Assembly (NCBI GenBank): GCA_963614875.1
Contig: CAVEFC010000014.1
Span: forward strand, 1-35,612
Source of the DNA: CAG-841 sp963614875
GTDB taxonomy: Bacteria > Bacillota > Clostridia > Oscillospirales > CAG-272
Direction of reading: 5' to 3'
Length of the DNA stretch: 35,612 bases
Shown here: positions 1-7,804 of the stretch, one piece after another
How positions within the stretch are numbered: position 1 is the stretch's first letter
Layout of the letters: each line of letters starts with the position of its first letter
The notes under the pieces: generated by a model
What the model saw: only the letters and a program-made list of their open reading frames with translations
What the model was told of the DNA's origin: nothing
Databases searched by the model: none
Made by a program: the position numbers and the translations under genes

Positions 1-442
1 TGCAGTTGTAAAGCTCGTTCATGAGCTTGTTTCTTTCGAAAACAGAATCGTTGTAAGAATCGTTTGTGATTGTTTCAACCCAGACTTCCGATGTTGTATC
101 GTAGCCCTGACCGTCGTTTTTGGAAGCTATGACAAATGTTCTGCCGCCGAAGTCAACGTCAAGCTTGCTGGGGTACTTTGTCTTACCGTCCCAATCCTCA
201 AGCGAGGCTTCGGAGGTTGTTGTGGTTTCGCCGCCGGCTGTTGTGCCGTCGCCTGCTGTTGTTGTGCCTTCGGTGCTCTTTCCGGTTGTTGTTCCGGAAG
301 CGCCGGCTGTCGTTGTGCTCTTTGCCGCCGTCGTCGTTGTGGACGAGCTTTCGTTCTGACCGCCGCCACCGCAGGAAGCTGCAAACGCAAGAACACTCAC
401 GAGCATAGCTACCGCCAAGAGAAGTGTGATAATTCTCTTCAT
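1..442 (-). CDS. Lipoprotein, probable ABC-type extracellular solute-binding protein (N-terminal part; runs off the window)
   Basis: Translated by hand from the ATG at 440-442; the frame stays open to position 1, so only about the first 147 residues are present. A basic, hydrophobic signal peptide ends in the lipobox AASC with the lipidated Cys at residue 24. A Gly/Thr-rich linker follows (residues 25-80). The folded part opens with GGRTFVIASKND and later NDSYNDSVFERNKLMNELY, which resembles the start of clostridial solute-binding lipoproteins; this family call is an inference. A strong SD (AAAGGAG) lies 8 nt before the ATG. The gene has its own promoter at 523-551 and probably binds a sugar or peptide at the cell surface for an importer encoded to the left. 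Confidence 0.7.
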   Translation of the reverse strand, partial: MKRIITLLLAVAMLVSVLAFAASCGGGGQNESSSTTTTAAKSTTTAGASGTTTGKSTEGTTTAGDGTTAGGETTTTSEASLEDWDGKTKYPSKLDVDFGGRTFVIASKNDGQGYDTTSEVWVETITNDSYNDSVFERNKLMNELYNC

Positions 443-522
443 GGATATTATCTCCTTTGTTAAAATTTTTATCGCTCAAATAAATATTCGGTACTTATTT
501 TTGCCGATAGAGCGTTTATTAT

Positions 523-551
523 ATTTTATCATTTCACTGTTATTTTGTCAA
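523..551 (-). promoter_or_regulatory. Sigma-A promoter of the leftmost lipoprotein gene
   Basis: On the minus strand TTGACA (546-551), a 17-bp spacer ending in TGA, then TAAAAT (523-528). The predicted transcript starts near 516, giving a leader of about 74 nt before the ATG at 442. Confidence 0.75.
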
Positions 552-640
552 TAGATATATTGTCCTTGCAGAAGAAATTTATATATATATTACAAAATAT
601 CAGTGCGATTTTTGCGTCTTTTCACAAGGGCAAAACCCGC

Positions 641-675
641 AAAAAAGCGACAGGAATATTTCCTGCCGCTTTTTA
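641..675 (-). terminator. Rho-independent terminator of the 692-1738 lipoprotein gene
   Basis: An 11-bp stem (646-656 with 660-670, one G-U pair) with a 3-nt loop. On the minus strand it is followed by a run of six T. It lies about 20 nt past the stop codon. Confidence 0.85.
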
Positions 676-691
676 TCTTCGCAAACTTCAA

Positions 692-1738
692 TTATTTTGC
701 AGCCTGCTCCATTTTGCTCTTGTAGGTTTCGAGCTGTTCAGCCGTTGAGCCGAATACGATATAGTCGATTTCAACCCAGTCGCCTGCTTTGATGTTTTCA
801 CGGGAATCGCAGAGGCTTGCGGATACTGCGCCGAGAACGTGGAATCTGAGACCTGTGATCTCTTTGTTCTGCTGCCAGTTCCAGTTGTTACCTGCGTTGT
901 ACTTGCCCTGTTTAACCTGTTCAAGATAATAGCTGAACTTTGTATCTCTGTTCATAGCGTTGCCTGCTGTGTCTGTGCCGCCCTTGTTGGAAGCAAGTGC
1001 CTGACAAAGCGAGATATCATAAGTTTCCGTAAACCAGTTTTCGTTTACTGTACGTGTCTTGTTGTCGATACCGCCGTCAAGATACATATTGGATGCTACC
1101 ATCGTCGATGCATAGGGGTTAGAACCTGTCTGCCAGCTGAAACCGATCATGTTGTTTGCGGAGTTGCTTCTCAGACGGATCTTTACATACTGATGGTTGC
1201 CCTGCCACTGACCTTCTACGCCGACCTTGGCTGTGTTGTGAGGATATTCTTTCCATGTTCCCCATGCGGGCATAAGAACATCTTCAAAGTCAAGAGAGAG
1301 CATACTGTCAAACATAATCGACCAAGACGTATTTTCTGCTTCTGCATCATAAGCTTTCTTTGCTGTGATCTTCCAAGAATCTTCGAGGAATTCGATGTCA
1401 ACATAATCTTTGTTGTAGGTAACGTTTTCAACGAGCCATTCGTGGCTTGTCTTCTTGTCGTCTACAGCCTTGCTTGCCGTACCGAAGTCAAAGCGTGTGT
1501 ACATCGGAAGAGTTGTTGTAACCATTCCTTCTGTTGTTGTTTCCGCAGTAGTTGTTGTAGTCGTCGTTGTCTCAGTTGTTGTGGTTGTGGTTGTTGCCTC
1601 AGTTGTCGTTGTGGTGGTTGTTGTAGCTTCGGTTGTTGTTGTGGAGGAAGATTCCGTATCTCCGCCATTACAGCCAACAAGACCGATAACACCGACTACC
1701 ATGATAACGGCAATCAGAAGCGCAATAAACTTTTTCAT
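692..1738 (-). CDS. Thr-rich-linker lipoprotein, paralogue of the 2042-3166 protein
   Basis: A 348-residue secreted lipoprotein of unrecognised family. The start is the ATG at 1736-1738, preceded by TAAGGAG; a longer upstream open frame has no SD and crosses the promoter. The signal peptide ends in LVGC (Cys23). Residues about 30-75 are almost pure Thr/Glu, a likely extended cell-wall spacer. The remaining ~270 residues form one domain with WVEIDYIVFGS near the C-terminus, a pattern also seen in beta-sandwich carbohydrate-binding modules, so sugar binding is a guess. Much of this domain is nearly identical to the 2042-3166 protein (for example GNHQYVKIRLRSNS and NMYLDGGIDNKTR), indicating recent duplication. 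It is monocistronic, with its own promoter and terminator. Confidence 0.85.
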   Translation of the reverse strand: MKKFIALLIAVIMVVGVIGLVGCNGGDTESSSTTTTEATTTTTTTTEATTTTTTTETTTTTTTTAETTTEGMVTTTLPMYTRFDFGTASKAVDDKKTSHEWLVENVTYNKDYVDIEFLEDSWKITAKKAYDAEAENTSWSIMFDSMLSLDFEDVLMPAWGTWKEYPHNTAKVGVEGQWQGNHQYVKIRLRSNSANNMIGFSWQTGSNPYASTMVASNMYLDGGIDNKTRTVNENWFTETYDISLCQALASNKGGTDTAGNAMNRDTKFSYYLEQVKQGKYNAGNNWNWQQNKEITGLRFHVLGAVSASLCDSRENIKAGDWVEIDYIVFGSTAEQLETYKSKMEQAAK

Positions 1739-1790
1739 AGTTTTGCTCCTTATGTTGTTAAAATTTTTGCAGTTTTCTGCATCGGTTATA

Positions 1791-1819
1791 ATTATATCAC
1801 CTTTTATACAATATGTCAA
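1791..1819 (-). promoter_or_regulatory. Sigma-A promoter of the 692-1738 lipoprotein gene
   Basis: Minus-strand TTGACA (1814-1819), 17-bp spacer ending in TGA, TATAAT (1791-1796). Both hexamers match the consensus fully. The predicted leader is about 45 nt. Confidence 0.85.
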
Positions 1820-1984
1820 TCGGAAAGAGCTGACCTTTTTACTTTTTGAGCAGATTTCACAAAACCGTTTCCTGTTTTTTGTCAATTTTTCTTTCACAAT
1901 TTTCCATATTGCCGAAATATTCCGCAAAAGCGCGGACGCCTGTTAAATTGTTTGATTTCCGGCACGATTTTATACGTCTTTGCG

Positions 1985-2021
1985 CAAAAAAACAACGCCT
2001 CCGGTAAGGCGTTGTTTTTTT
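1985..2021 (-). terminator. Terminator of the 2042-3166 lipoprotein gene
   Basis: A 9-bp stem (1991-1999 with 2008-2016) around an 8-nt loop. It is flanked by A on the left and T on the right, so it could work in both directions. Only the minus-strand gene is nearby. Confidence 0.8.
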
Positions 2022-2041
2022 ATTTACTTAAATCTATATGC

Positions 2042-3166
2042 TTAAGCGTTAGCGTCAGCCTGCTCCATCTTGCTCTTCCAAGCCTCGAGCTGTGCAGGTG
2101 TAGAACCGAAAATGATATAATCGATTTCTACCCAGTCGCCTCTTGTGATGTTTGCACGAGAGTCGCATATAGCGGCGAAGCTATTATGAGAACATGCACC
2201 AAGAACATGGAAGCGAAGTCCTGTTATATCTTTGTTCTGCTGCCAGTTCCAGTTGTTACCTGAGTTGTAACCGCCCGCCTCAACAGACTTAACAACATCA
2301 GCAAACGTGCTGCTTCCTGTACAGCCTGTGGGTCTCTTGCCGGAAGAAAGTGCCTGACAAAGCGATATATCATATATACCAACAAACCAATTTTCAGAAA
2401 CTTTGCGTGTCTTATTGTCAATACCACCGTCGAGGTACATATTGGATGCTACCATTGTCCATGCATAGGGGTTTGTACCTGTCTGCCATCTGAAACCAAT
2501 CATGTTGTTTACAGAATTACTTCTAAGACGAATCTTAACATACTGATGATTTCCCTGCCAGTTTTTGCCGACATTACCATCTTTGTGCGGATATTCTTTC
2601 CATGTTCCCCATGCAGGCATAAGAGAACCTTCAAAGTCGAGCGAAAGCATACTATCATATGCAAGTGCCCAAGACTCTATAGGAGCCGCGCTATCGTAAG
2701 ACTTCTTTGCTGTAACCTTAATTGTATCTTCAGTCCATTCAACCGCAATGTAGTTATCGTCTATCGTGAGATTTTCAACGAGCCATTCATGGCTTGTCAG
2801 TTTCTCATCCTGGGCGCGGCTGTTTTTACCGAAATCGAAACGAACATATGTAGGAAGCGTTGTTGTAACCATCTCTGTGGTGGTTGTTTCCGTTGTAGTA
2901 GTTGTTGTTGTTTCTTTAGCTGTTGTAGTTGTTGTCTCCACAGGAGTTGTAGCCGTAGTTGTTGTTTCCTTAGTAGTTGTTGTCGTTGTTTCTGCCTTAG
3001 GAGTTGTAGCCGTTGTTGTTGTTTCTTTCGTAGTTGTAGTAGTTGTCTGAGCAGCCTGGGTTGTTGTTGTGGAGGAGGATTCTGTTTCTCCGCCTTTACA
3101 GCCAACAAGACCTATAACACCAAAGACCATTACTGCCACGAGAAGAAGTGACAAAAATTTCTTCAT
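2042..3166 (-). CDS. Thr-rich-linker lipoprotein, paralogue of the 692-1738 protein
   Basis: A 374-residue lipoprotein starting at ATG 3164-3166 with SD AAAAGGAG. The signal peptide ends in LVGC (Cys23). The linker (about residues 31-105) is longer than in its neighbour and is built from a repeating pattern like TTTTTTKETTTTATTP. The C-terminal domain matches the 692-1738 protein over its whole length and ends in the same IDYI(I/V)FGST...KSKMEQA pattern. It differs by a Cys-containing insertion (GCTGSSTF) where the neighbour has a longer Asn/Arg stretch. Function is unknown. Two copies side by side, plus a third lipoprotein with the same layout but an unrelated domain, suggest a surface locus for binding or adhesion. 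Confidence 0.85.
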   Translation of the reverse strand: MKKFLSLLLVAVMVFGVIGLVGCKGGETESSSTTTTQAAQTTTTTTKETTTTATTPKAETTTTTTKETTTTATTPVETTTTTAKETTTTTTTETTTTEMVTTTLPTYVRFDFGKNSRAQDEKLTSHEWLVENLTIDDNYIAVEWTEDTIKVTAKKSYDSAAPIESWALAYDSMLSLDFEGSLMPAWGTWKEYPHKDGNVGKNWQGNHQYVKIRLRSNSVNNMIGFRWQTGTNPYAWTMVASNMYLDGGIDNKTRKVSENWFVGIYDISLCQALSSGKRPTGCTGSSTFADVVKSVEAGGYNSGNNWNWQQNKDITGLRFHVLGACSHNSFAAICDSRANITRGDWVEIDYIIFGSTPAQLEAWKSKMEQADANA

Positions 3167-3250
3167 GAAATAAATCTCCTTTTAATATATTAAAGAATTT
3201 TTACTGCACCGAATACCGTCTGAAAAATACTCGATACTGTGTTTAGTGAT

Positions 3251-3279
3251 ATTTTATCATTACTTTGCGAATTTGTCAA
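3251..3279 (-). promoter_or_regulatory. Sigma-A promoter of the 2042-3166 lipoprotein gene
   Basis: Minus-strand TTGACA (3274-3279), 17-bp spacer ending in TGA, TAAAAT (3251-3256). This is the same architecture as the promoters of the two lipoprotein genes to the left. The predicted leader is about 78 nt. Confidence 0.8.
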
Positions 3280-3542
3280 GGGTTATAATGAATTGTCCTT
3301 GATTTTAGGCAAATATTTTTGAAAAAAATCTCTTTTTTCAGAAAAAACCGACAAAATCCGCCCCGATTTTATTTATCCGCGCGAAAAAAATTTTCCCGCA
3401 TTTCCATTTATTCCTGAAAGCTTTTGTCGCTCGCGCCTTTATCCGTTATATTATATGACGCACGTCCCGTGAAAATTACAGCTTTTCCGGAGCGCAAAAA
3501 GCGCCGGATCGCTCCGACGCCCTTTGATTTTTGGGGGAAAAC
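3280..3542. other. Intergenic stretch without a recognisable gene
   Basis: AT-rich sequence between the lipoprotein promoter and the stop of the SpoIIQ-like gene. One imperfect hairpin (3486-3508, loop AAAAA, one bulged base) follows the SpoIIQ-like gene but has no T-run on the minus strand, so it is a weak terminator candidate. I see nothing else. Confidence 0.5.
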
Positions 3543-4235
3543 TTATTTATCTTCAAAATCAGTGGCGGGATCTTTTTCCGCAACGCTGAAAAATGAAAGC
3601 GGATCCGCGCTCGCGCCGTCCACATAAACCTCAAAATGCAGATGCGGCTCCTCCGATATTTCTATAAGCGAGGTATCGCCCACATAGCCTATCGTCTGTC
3701 CCGCCTTTACCGTCGCGCCCGACGCCAGCCCTTCGGGAAGCTTTGTCGAAAGATTTTTGTAAACCGTTTTGCAGCTGTCCGAATGGGTTATTTCAATCGT
3801 CTGCCCCATCATGGGATCGGCGTCGATAAGAGAGATAACTCCGTCCGCTGCGGCAATCACCTCCGTGCCGCTCTCGGCTTCGATATCAATTCCGCTGTGA
3901 ATACGGTAATCCTCCATCGTCAGCGACCACACGGGAACATCGCTCGAATATTCCTTGAGCATCGTTCCTCCGACGACGGGACAAAGCATTTTATCCGGCT
4001 TTACCGAAACGGGATTATCCTCCGTTTTCGCCGTTGTCGTCGTCTGGGCTGTCGTCTGTTTTGTCGTGGTCTGAGCCGTCGCCTGTCCGGACGTCGAGCT
4101 TTCGGTATTGCCCGATTTTGTCTTTTTTGAAGAAGTAAACGCAATGATCGTAATCGCAATGGTTGCGGCAAGCAAAATCGCAAGCGCGATCGCAAGTCCG
4201 CGATTCAGTTGTCTTTTTCTCTGGTTTTTGTTCAT
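3543..4235 (-). CDS. SpoIIQ-like membrane-anchored M23 (LytM) domain protein
   Basis: A 230-residue protein: short basic cytoplasmic tail, one TM segment (residues 13-33), Ser/Thr linker (39-75), then an M23 domain. It keeps HxxxD (His113, Asp117) and HLH (His198, His200), the zinc ligands of M23 peptidases. The usual YxHL motif reads YKNL, with Asn161 in place of His. The sequence around MEDYRIHSGIDIEAESGT is typical of SpoIIQ, the forespore membrane protein that docks SpoIIIAH during engulfment in spore-formers. A possible sigma-F promoter upstream supports this. The start is ATG 4235 with SD GGAAAGGA. A housekeeping cell-wall M23 peptidase is the alternative; the missing His argues for a structural or reduced enzymatic role. 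Confidence 0.8.
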   Translation of the reverse strand: MNKNQRKRQLNRGLAIALAILLAATIAITIIAFTSSKKTKSGNTESSTSGQATAQTTTKQTTAQTTTTAKTEDNPVSVKPDKMLCPVVGGTMLKEYSSDVPVWSLTMEDYRIHSGIDIEAESGTEVIAAADGVISLIDADPMMGQTIEITHSDSCKTVYKNLSTKLPEGLASGATVKAGQTIGYVGDTSLIEISEEPHLHFEVYVDGASADPLSFFSVAEKDPATDFEDK

Positions 4236-4278
4236 ATGTTATTTCCTTTCCGCCTGTGGCGATAATTCGTGTCGCACA

Positions 4279-4309
4279 TATTATCGACACAAAAAAATCG
4301 CCGTTATAC
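4279..4309 (-). promoter_or_regulatory. Possible sigma-F promoter of the SpoIIQ-like gene
   Basis: On the minus strand GTATA (4305-4309), a 16-bp spacer, then GTCGATAATA (4279-4288). The known B. subtilis sigma-F consensus is roughly GYWTA-N16-GGNNANANT, so there is one mismatch. It lies about 45 nt before the start codon, downstream of the clpX terminator. Confidence 0.4.
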
Positions 4310-4355
4310 AGCGAAAAGGAAAATTTTTTATATTTTCCGTCGCGCCGGAAAAGCA

Positions 4356-4381
4356 AAAGCCGTCGCTGATGCGACGGCTTT
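4356..4381 (-). terminator. Terminator of the tig-clpP-clpX unit
   Basis: A perfect 11-bp stem (4356-4366 with 4371-4381) with a 4-nt loop, 11 nt past the clpX stop. On the minus strand it is followed by a T-rich but interrupted tract (TGCTTTT). Confidence 0.7.
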
Positions 4382-4392
4382 GCGCAAAAAAA

Positions 4393-5637
4393 TTATTTTT
4401 CTTCAAAAATAAGCTCCGGCTTTTTGCCGTCGAGTGTTTCCGCCGTTATCGTAACGGCTTTCAGATTTTCCATCGACGGAATTTCATACATAACGGGAAG
4501 CATTATTTCCTCCATTATGGAACGGAGGCCTCTTGCTCCCGTGCCGCGTTCGATGGCGCGGCGCGCTATCTTCGCTATGGCGTCGTCCGTGAAGGTAATA
4601 TCCACGCCGTCCATACCGATAAGCTTTTTATACTGCTTGAGAATTGCGTTTTTCGGCTCGCGAAGGATTCTCGAAAGCGCCTCCTCGTCAAGCTCGGAAA
4701 GACTCACTATAACGGGAAGTCTGCCGACAAGCTCCGGGATAAGTCCGTACTTTACAATGTCGTGAGACGTCACGTCGCGGAGCGTTCCGCCCGGAGTTTT
4801 TTCGGCTTTGCTCTTTATCTCGCTGCCGAAACCGACGCCCGACGCACCCTTGCGCTTTTCGATTATCTTTTCAAGACCGTCGAAAGCGCCGCCGCAGATA
4901 AAAAGTATGTTTTCCGTGTGAATCTGTATAAAATCCTGCCCGGGATGCTTTCTTCCGCCCTGCGGAGGAACGTTTGCCGTTGTGCCTTCAAGTATTTTCA
5001 GAAGCGCCTGCTGAACGCCTTCGCCGGAAACGTCGCGCGTGATCGAACGGTTTTCGCTCTTGCGCGATATTTTGTCTATCTCGTCGATATAAATTATTCC
5101 CTTTTCGGCAAGCTCAACGTCGTAATCCGCCGCCTGAATAAGCCTTAAAAGAATGTTTTCAACATCTTCGCCGACATATCCCGCTTCGGTAAGAGTCGTT
5201 GCGTCAGCTATCGCGAAAGGAACTTTGAGCGTTTTCGCAAGCGTCTGCGCAAGAAACGTTTTTCCCACGCCCGTAGGACCCAGAAGCAACACGTTGCTCT
5301 TCTGAATTTCCACGCCGTCGTCGTCTTTTTCCTTTTTGGATATTCTTTTGTAATGGTTATACACCGCCACCGAAAGCGCGATCTTCGCCTCGTCCTGACC
5401 TATCACATATTCGTCAAGTATAGCTTTTATCTCTTTGGGCTTGGGAAGCTCCGCAAGTTCTGTAAGACCGTCCTCGCTCACCGACGAATGATAATCGTCA
5501 AGAAGCTGTTCGCAGGCGAAAACGCAGTCGTCGCAGATATACGTTCCGAGCGGAGACGGGATAAGAAGTCCGACCTGATCCTCGCTTCGTCCGCAGAAGG
5601 AGCAACGGCGCGATGAAGTATTTGTTCTGTCAGCCAT
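4393..5637 (-). CDS. clpX: ATP-dependent protease ATP-binding subunit ClpX
   Basis: A 414-residue AAA+ unfoldase that feeds substrates to ClpP. The N-terminal zinc-binding domain has Cys12, Cys15, Cys35 and Cys38. The AAA+ module shows Walker A GPTGVGKT (120-127), pore loop GYVG (153-156), Walker B with Asp185-Glu186, and the RDVSGEGVQQ segment. The ClpP-docking tripeptide usually read as IGF is VGF here (268-270), followed by the C-terminal small domain with ERGTGARGLRSIMEE. Length is normal. The start ATG follows AAGGAAA, 17 nt after the clpP stop, so the two genes are very likely co-transcribed. Confidence 0.97.
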   Translation of the reverse strand: MADRTNTSSRRCSFCGRSEDQVGLLIPSPLGTYICDDCVFACEQLLDDYHSSVSEDGLTELAELPKPKEIKAILDEYVIGQDEAKIALSVAVYNHYKRISKKEKDDDGVEIQKSNVLLLGPTGVGKTFLAQTLAKTLKVPFAIADATTLTEAGYVGEDVENILLRLIQAADYDVELAEKGIIYIDEIDKISRKSENRSITRDVSGEGVQQALLKILEGTTANVPPQGGRKHPGQDFIQIHTENILFICGGAFDGLEKIIEKRKGASGVGFGSEIKSKAEKTPGGTLRDVTSHDIVKYGLIPELVGRLPVIVSLSELDEEALSRILREPKNAILKQYKKLIGMDGVDITFTDDAIAKIARRAIERGTGARGLRSIMEEIMLPVMYEIPSMENLKAVTITAETLDGKKPELIFEEK

Positions 5638-5654
5638 CAGCTGTTTTCCTTTCG

Positions 5655-6239
5655 TCAGACGCGTTTGTCTATTACCTTGTCGATAAGTCCGTAAGCCGCA
5701 GCTTCGTCTGCGCTGAGGAAATTATCGCGTTCGGTATCGGCTTCGATCTGTTCTACAGACTTTCCGGTTTCTCTTGCCAGTATCTCGTTTATGCGGCGTC
5801 TTGTCTTTATGATGTGGTCGGCGTGGATTTTCATATCGCTCGCCTGTCCCTGCATTCCGCCGAGAGGCTGATGAATCATTATCTCGCTGTTGGGAAGAGC
5901 AAATCTTTTGCCCTTTGCGCCCGCCGCAAGAAGAAACGCGCCCATGCTTGCCGCCATACCCACGCATATGGTGGATACGTCGCACTTGATGTAGTTCATC
6001 GTGTCGAATATAGCCATTCCCGCGGTAACCGAGCCGCCGGGACTGTTTATATAAAGCGCTATGTCCTTGTCGGGATCCTGAGATTCAAGGTGAAGAAGCT
6101 GCGCCACCACAAGCGACGCCGTAACGTCGTTCACCTCGTCGCTGAGGAAAACTATTCTGTCGTTGAGCAGGCGCGAATAAATATCGTAAGAACGTTCGCC
6201 CTTGCTCGTCTGTTCTATTACATAAGGTACGAGTGCCAT
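5655..6239 (-). CDS. clpP: ATP-dependent Clp protease proteolytic subunit ClpP
   Basis: A 194-residue serine peptidase that forms the tetradecameric ClpP chamber. The catalytic triad is visible: Ser98 in GMAASMG, His123 in MIHQPLGG, and Asp172 in DTERDNFLS. Length and motifs are those of ordinary bacterial ClpP. It lies between tig (about 40 nt upstream) and clpX in the classic tig-clpP-clpX order. The SD GGGAGATAT precedes the ATG. Confidence 0.97.
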   Translation of the reverse strand: MALVPYVIEQTSKGERSYDIYSRLLNDRIVFLSDEVNDVTASLVVAQLLHLESQDPDKDIALYINSPGGSVTAGMAIFDTMNYIKCDVSTICVGMAASMGAFLLAAGAKGKRFALPNSEIMIHQPLGGMQGQASDMKIHADHIIKTRRRINEILARETGKSVEQIEADTERDNFLSADEAAAYGLIDKVIDKRV

Positions 6240-6279
6240 AAAATATCTCCCTTCTGTGCCTGGTTCGGCGGAGAGTATC

Positions 6280-7725
6280 TTACTCCGCGTCGCCTTCGGT
6301 CTTTTCTTCTGTCTTTTCTTCGGTCTTTGCTTCGGCTTTCTTTGCCGTCGATTTTCTCGTTGTTTTCTTTACGGGCTCTGCTGCTTCCGCGCCTTCTTCG
6401 GATGCGGCTTCAGCCTTTTTTGCCGATTTCTTTGCGGCGGCTCTCTTTGTCTTTACCTCCGCGTTGCTGCGGATAAAGTCGAGAGCGGATGCAACGACAA
6501 CGTCTGCCGCGATATCCTTTTCGCTTACGGCGGCTTTCACCTTTTCGAGTTCAAGACCGTATGCGTCTGCGATCTTCTTGTATTCGGCTTCGATCTTGTC
6601 CGCAACGGCTGTGATGTTTTCAAGCTTTGCAACCGTTTCGAGAGCAAGACGAATCTTTACGTTCTTTTCAGCCTGAGGACGAAGCTGCGCTTTGAGCGAG
6701 TCGATCGTCGCGCCGGTGTACTGCATAAACGTTTTCATATCTATGCCCTGATAACGCAGACGGTTTTCGTAATCGTGCAGACAGGCGTCGAGCTCGTTTT
6801 CAAACATAGCCTCGGGAATGTCCGCCTCAAGATTTTCGGAAAGCTCGTCAAGAAGCTGTTCGTCAGCCTTTGCGTCCTGAGCCTTCTTTGCGTTCTCTTC
6901 GAGTTTCGCCTTTATGTCAGCTTTGTATTCATCGAGCGTGTTGAATTCGGAAACGTCCTTTACGAATTCGTCGTCGAGCGCGGGAAGCTCGTCAAACTTG
7001 ATTTCGTGAAGCTTGCACTTGAACGTAGCGGGCTTTCCGGCAAGAGTTGCTTCGTGATAATCCGTCGGGAAGGTAACCTCAACGTCGAATTCGTCGCCTA
7101 TGTTGTGACCGCAGATCTGATCTTCAAAGCCGGGAATGAACTGTCCCGAGCCGAGCTTGAGGTGATATTTTTCAGCCTTGCCGCCTTCGAATGCCTTGCC
7201 GTCGACATAGCCGTCAAAATCGAACACAACGCAGTCGCCGTTCTGTGCGGGACGGTCGGTTACGTCTATTTCTCTTGCGTTTCTTTCACGCATCGACTGT
7301 ATTTCGTGATCGACAGCCTCGTCGCTTACGGTCACGTTTTCTTTTTCGGCTTTGAGTCCCTTGTAAGCCTTGAGAGAACATTCGGGCTTTACAAATACCT
7401 TAACCGTGATGACAACACCGTCGTCGTCAATTGATTTTACGTCGTATTCGGGAGCCGAAACAACGTCGAGAGCGGTTTCTGCAAGCGCGTCCGAATAAGC
7501 CTTCGGAACGATTTCGTTGAGCGCGTCCTCATAGAAAACGCCCTTACCGTACATTTTTTCGATGATTGCTCTGGGAGCCTTGCCCTTGCGGAAGCCGGGA
7601 ACGTTCATCTTTACCGCGTTCTTTTTGAACGCCGCGTCGACAGCCGCGTCAAATTCAGCGCGGTCTATCTGGATTTCCAGCTCTTTGCGGTTTTTTTCGG
7701 CATCGCCGACTTTTAACACTTTCAT
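6280..7725 (-). CDS. tig: Trigger factor, ribosome-associated chaperone/peptidyl-prolyl isomerase, with a Lys/Ala/Glu-rich tail
   Basis: A 481-residue trigger factor. The N-terminal ribosome-docking domain has the signature GFRKGKAPRAIIE. A FKBP-type PPIase domain follows (about residues 155-240, FDGYVDGKAFEGGKAEKY), then the helical chaperone arm. The family is usually about 430 residues. The excess is a low-complexity tail (about residues 424-481) rich in Lys, Ala, Thr and Glu: a basic, histone-H1-like half followed by an acidic half made of EEKTEEKTE. The start ATG has SD CGGAGGA. It heads the tig-clpP-clpX transcript from the promoter at 7776-7804. Confidence 0.95.
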   Translation of the reverse strand: MKVLKVGDAEKNRKELEIQIDRAEFDAAVDAAFKKNAVKMNVPGFRKGKAPRAIIEKMYGKGVFYEDALNEIVPKAYSDALAETALDVVSAPEYDVKSIDDDGVVITVKVFVKPECSLKAYKGLKAEKENVTVSDEAVDHEIQSMRERNAREIDVTDRPAQNGDCVVFDFDGYVDGKAFEGGKAEKYHLKLGSGQFIPGFEDQICGHNIGDEFDVEVTFPTDYHEATLAGKPATFKCKLHEIKFDELPALDDEFVKDVSEFNTLDEYKADIKAKLEENAKKAQDAKADEQLLDELSENLEADIPEAMFENELDACLHDYENRLRYQGIDMKTFMQYTGATIDSLKAQLRPQAEKNVKIRLALETVAKLENITAVADKIEAEYKKIADAYGLELEKVKAAVSEKDIAADVVVASALDFIRSNAEVKTKRAAAKKSAKKAEAASEEGAEAAEPVKKTTRKSTAKKAEAKTEEKTEEKTEGDAE

Positions 7726-7775
7726 TATTTTTTCCTCCGATTTTATTATCTTTTGTCACTTGACATACAAAATTG

Positions 7776-7804
7776 ATTATATCATTATCCGTCCGCAATG
7801 TCAA
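7776..7804 (-). promoter_or_regulatory. Sigma-A promoter of tig-clpP-clpX
   Basis: Minus-strand TTGACA (7799-7804), 17-bp spacer ending in TGA (extended -10), TATAAT (7776-7781). The -35 box overlaps the stop codon of the upstream phosphoesterase gene (7801-7803), so no room remains for a separate terminator. Confidence 0.85.

Noticed and set aside
1455..1946. Val-rich plus-strand ORF and similar ORFs opposite the lipoprotein linkers
   Set aside because: They are the antisense of the Thr-codon tracts and lack SD sites.
3486..3508. Terminator of the SpoIIQ-like gene
   Set aside because: The stem is bulged and there is no T-run on the minus strand.
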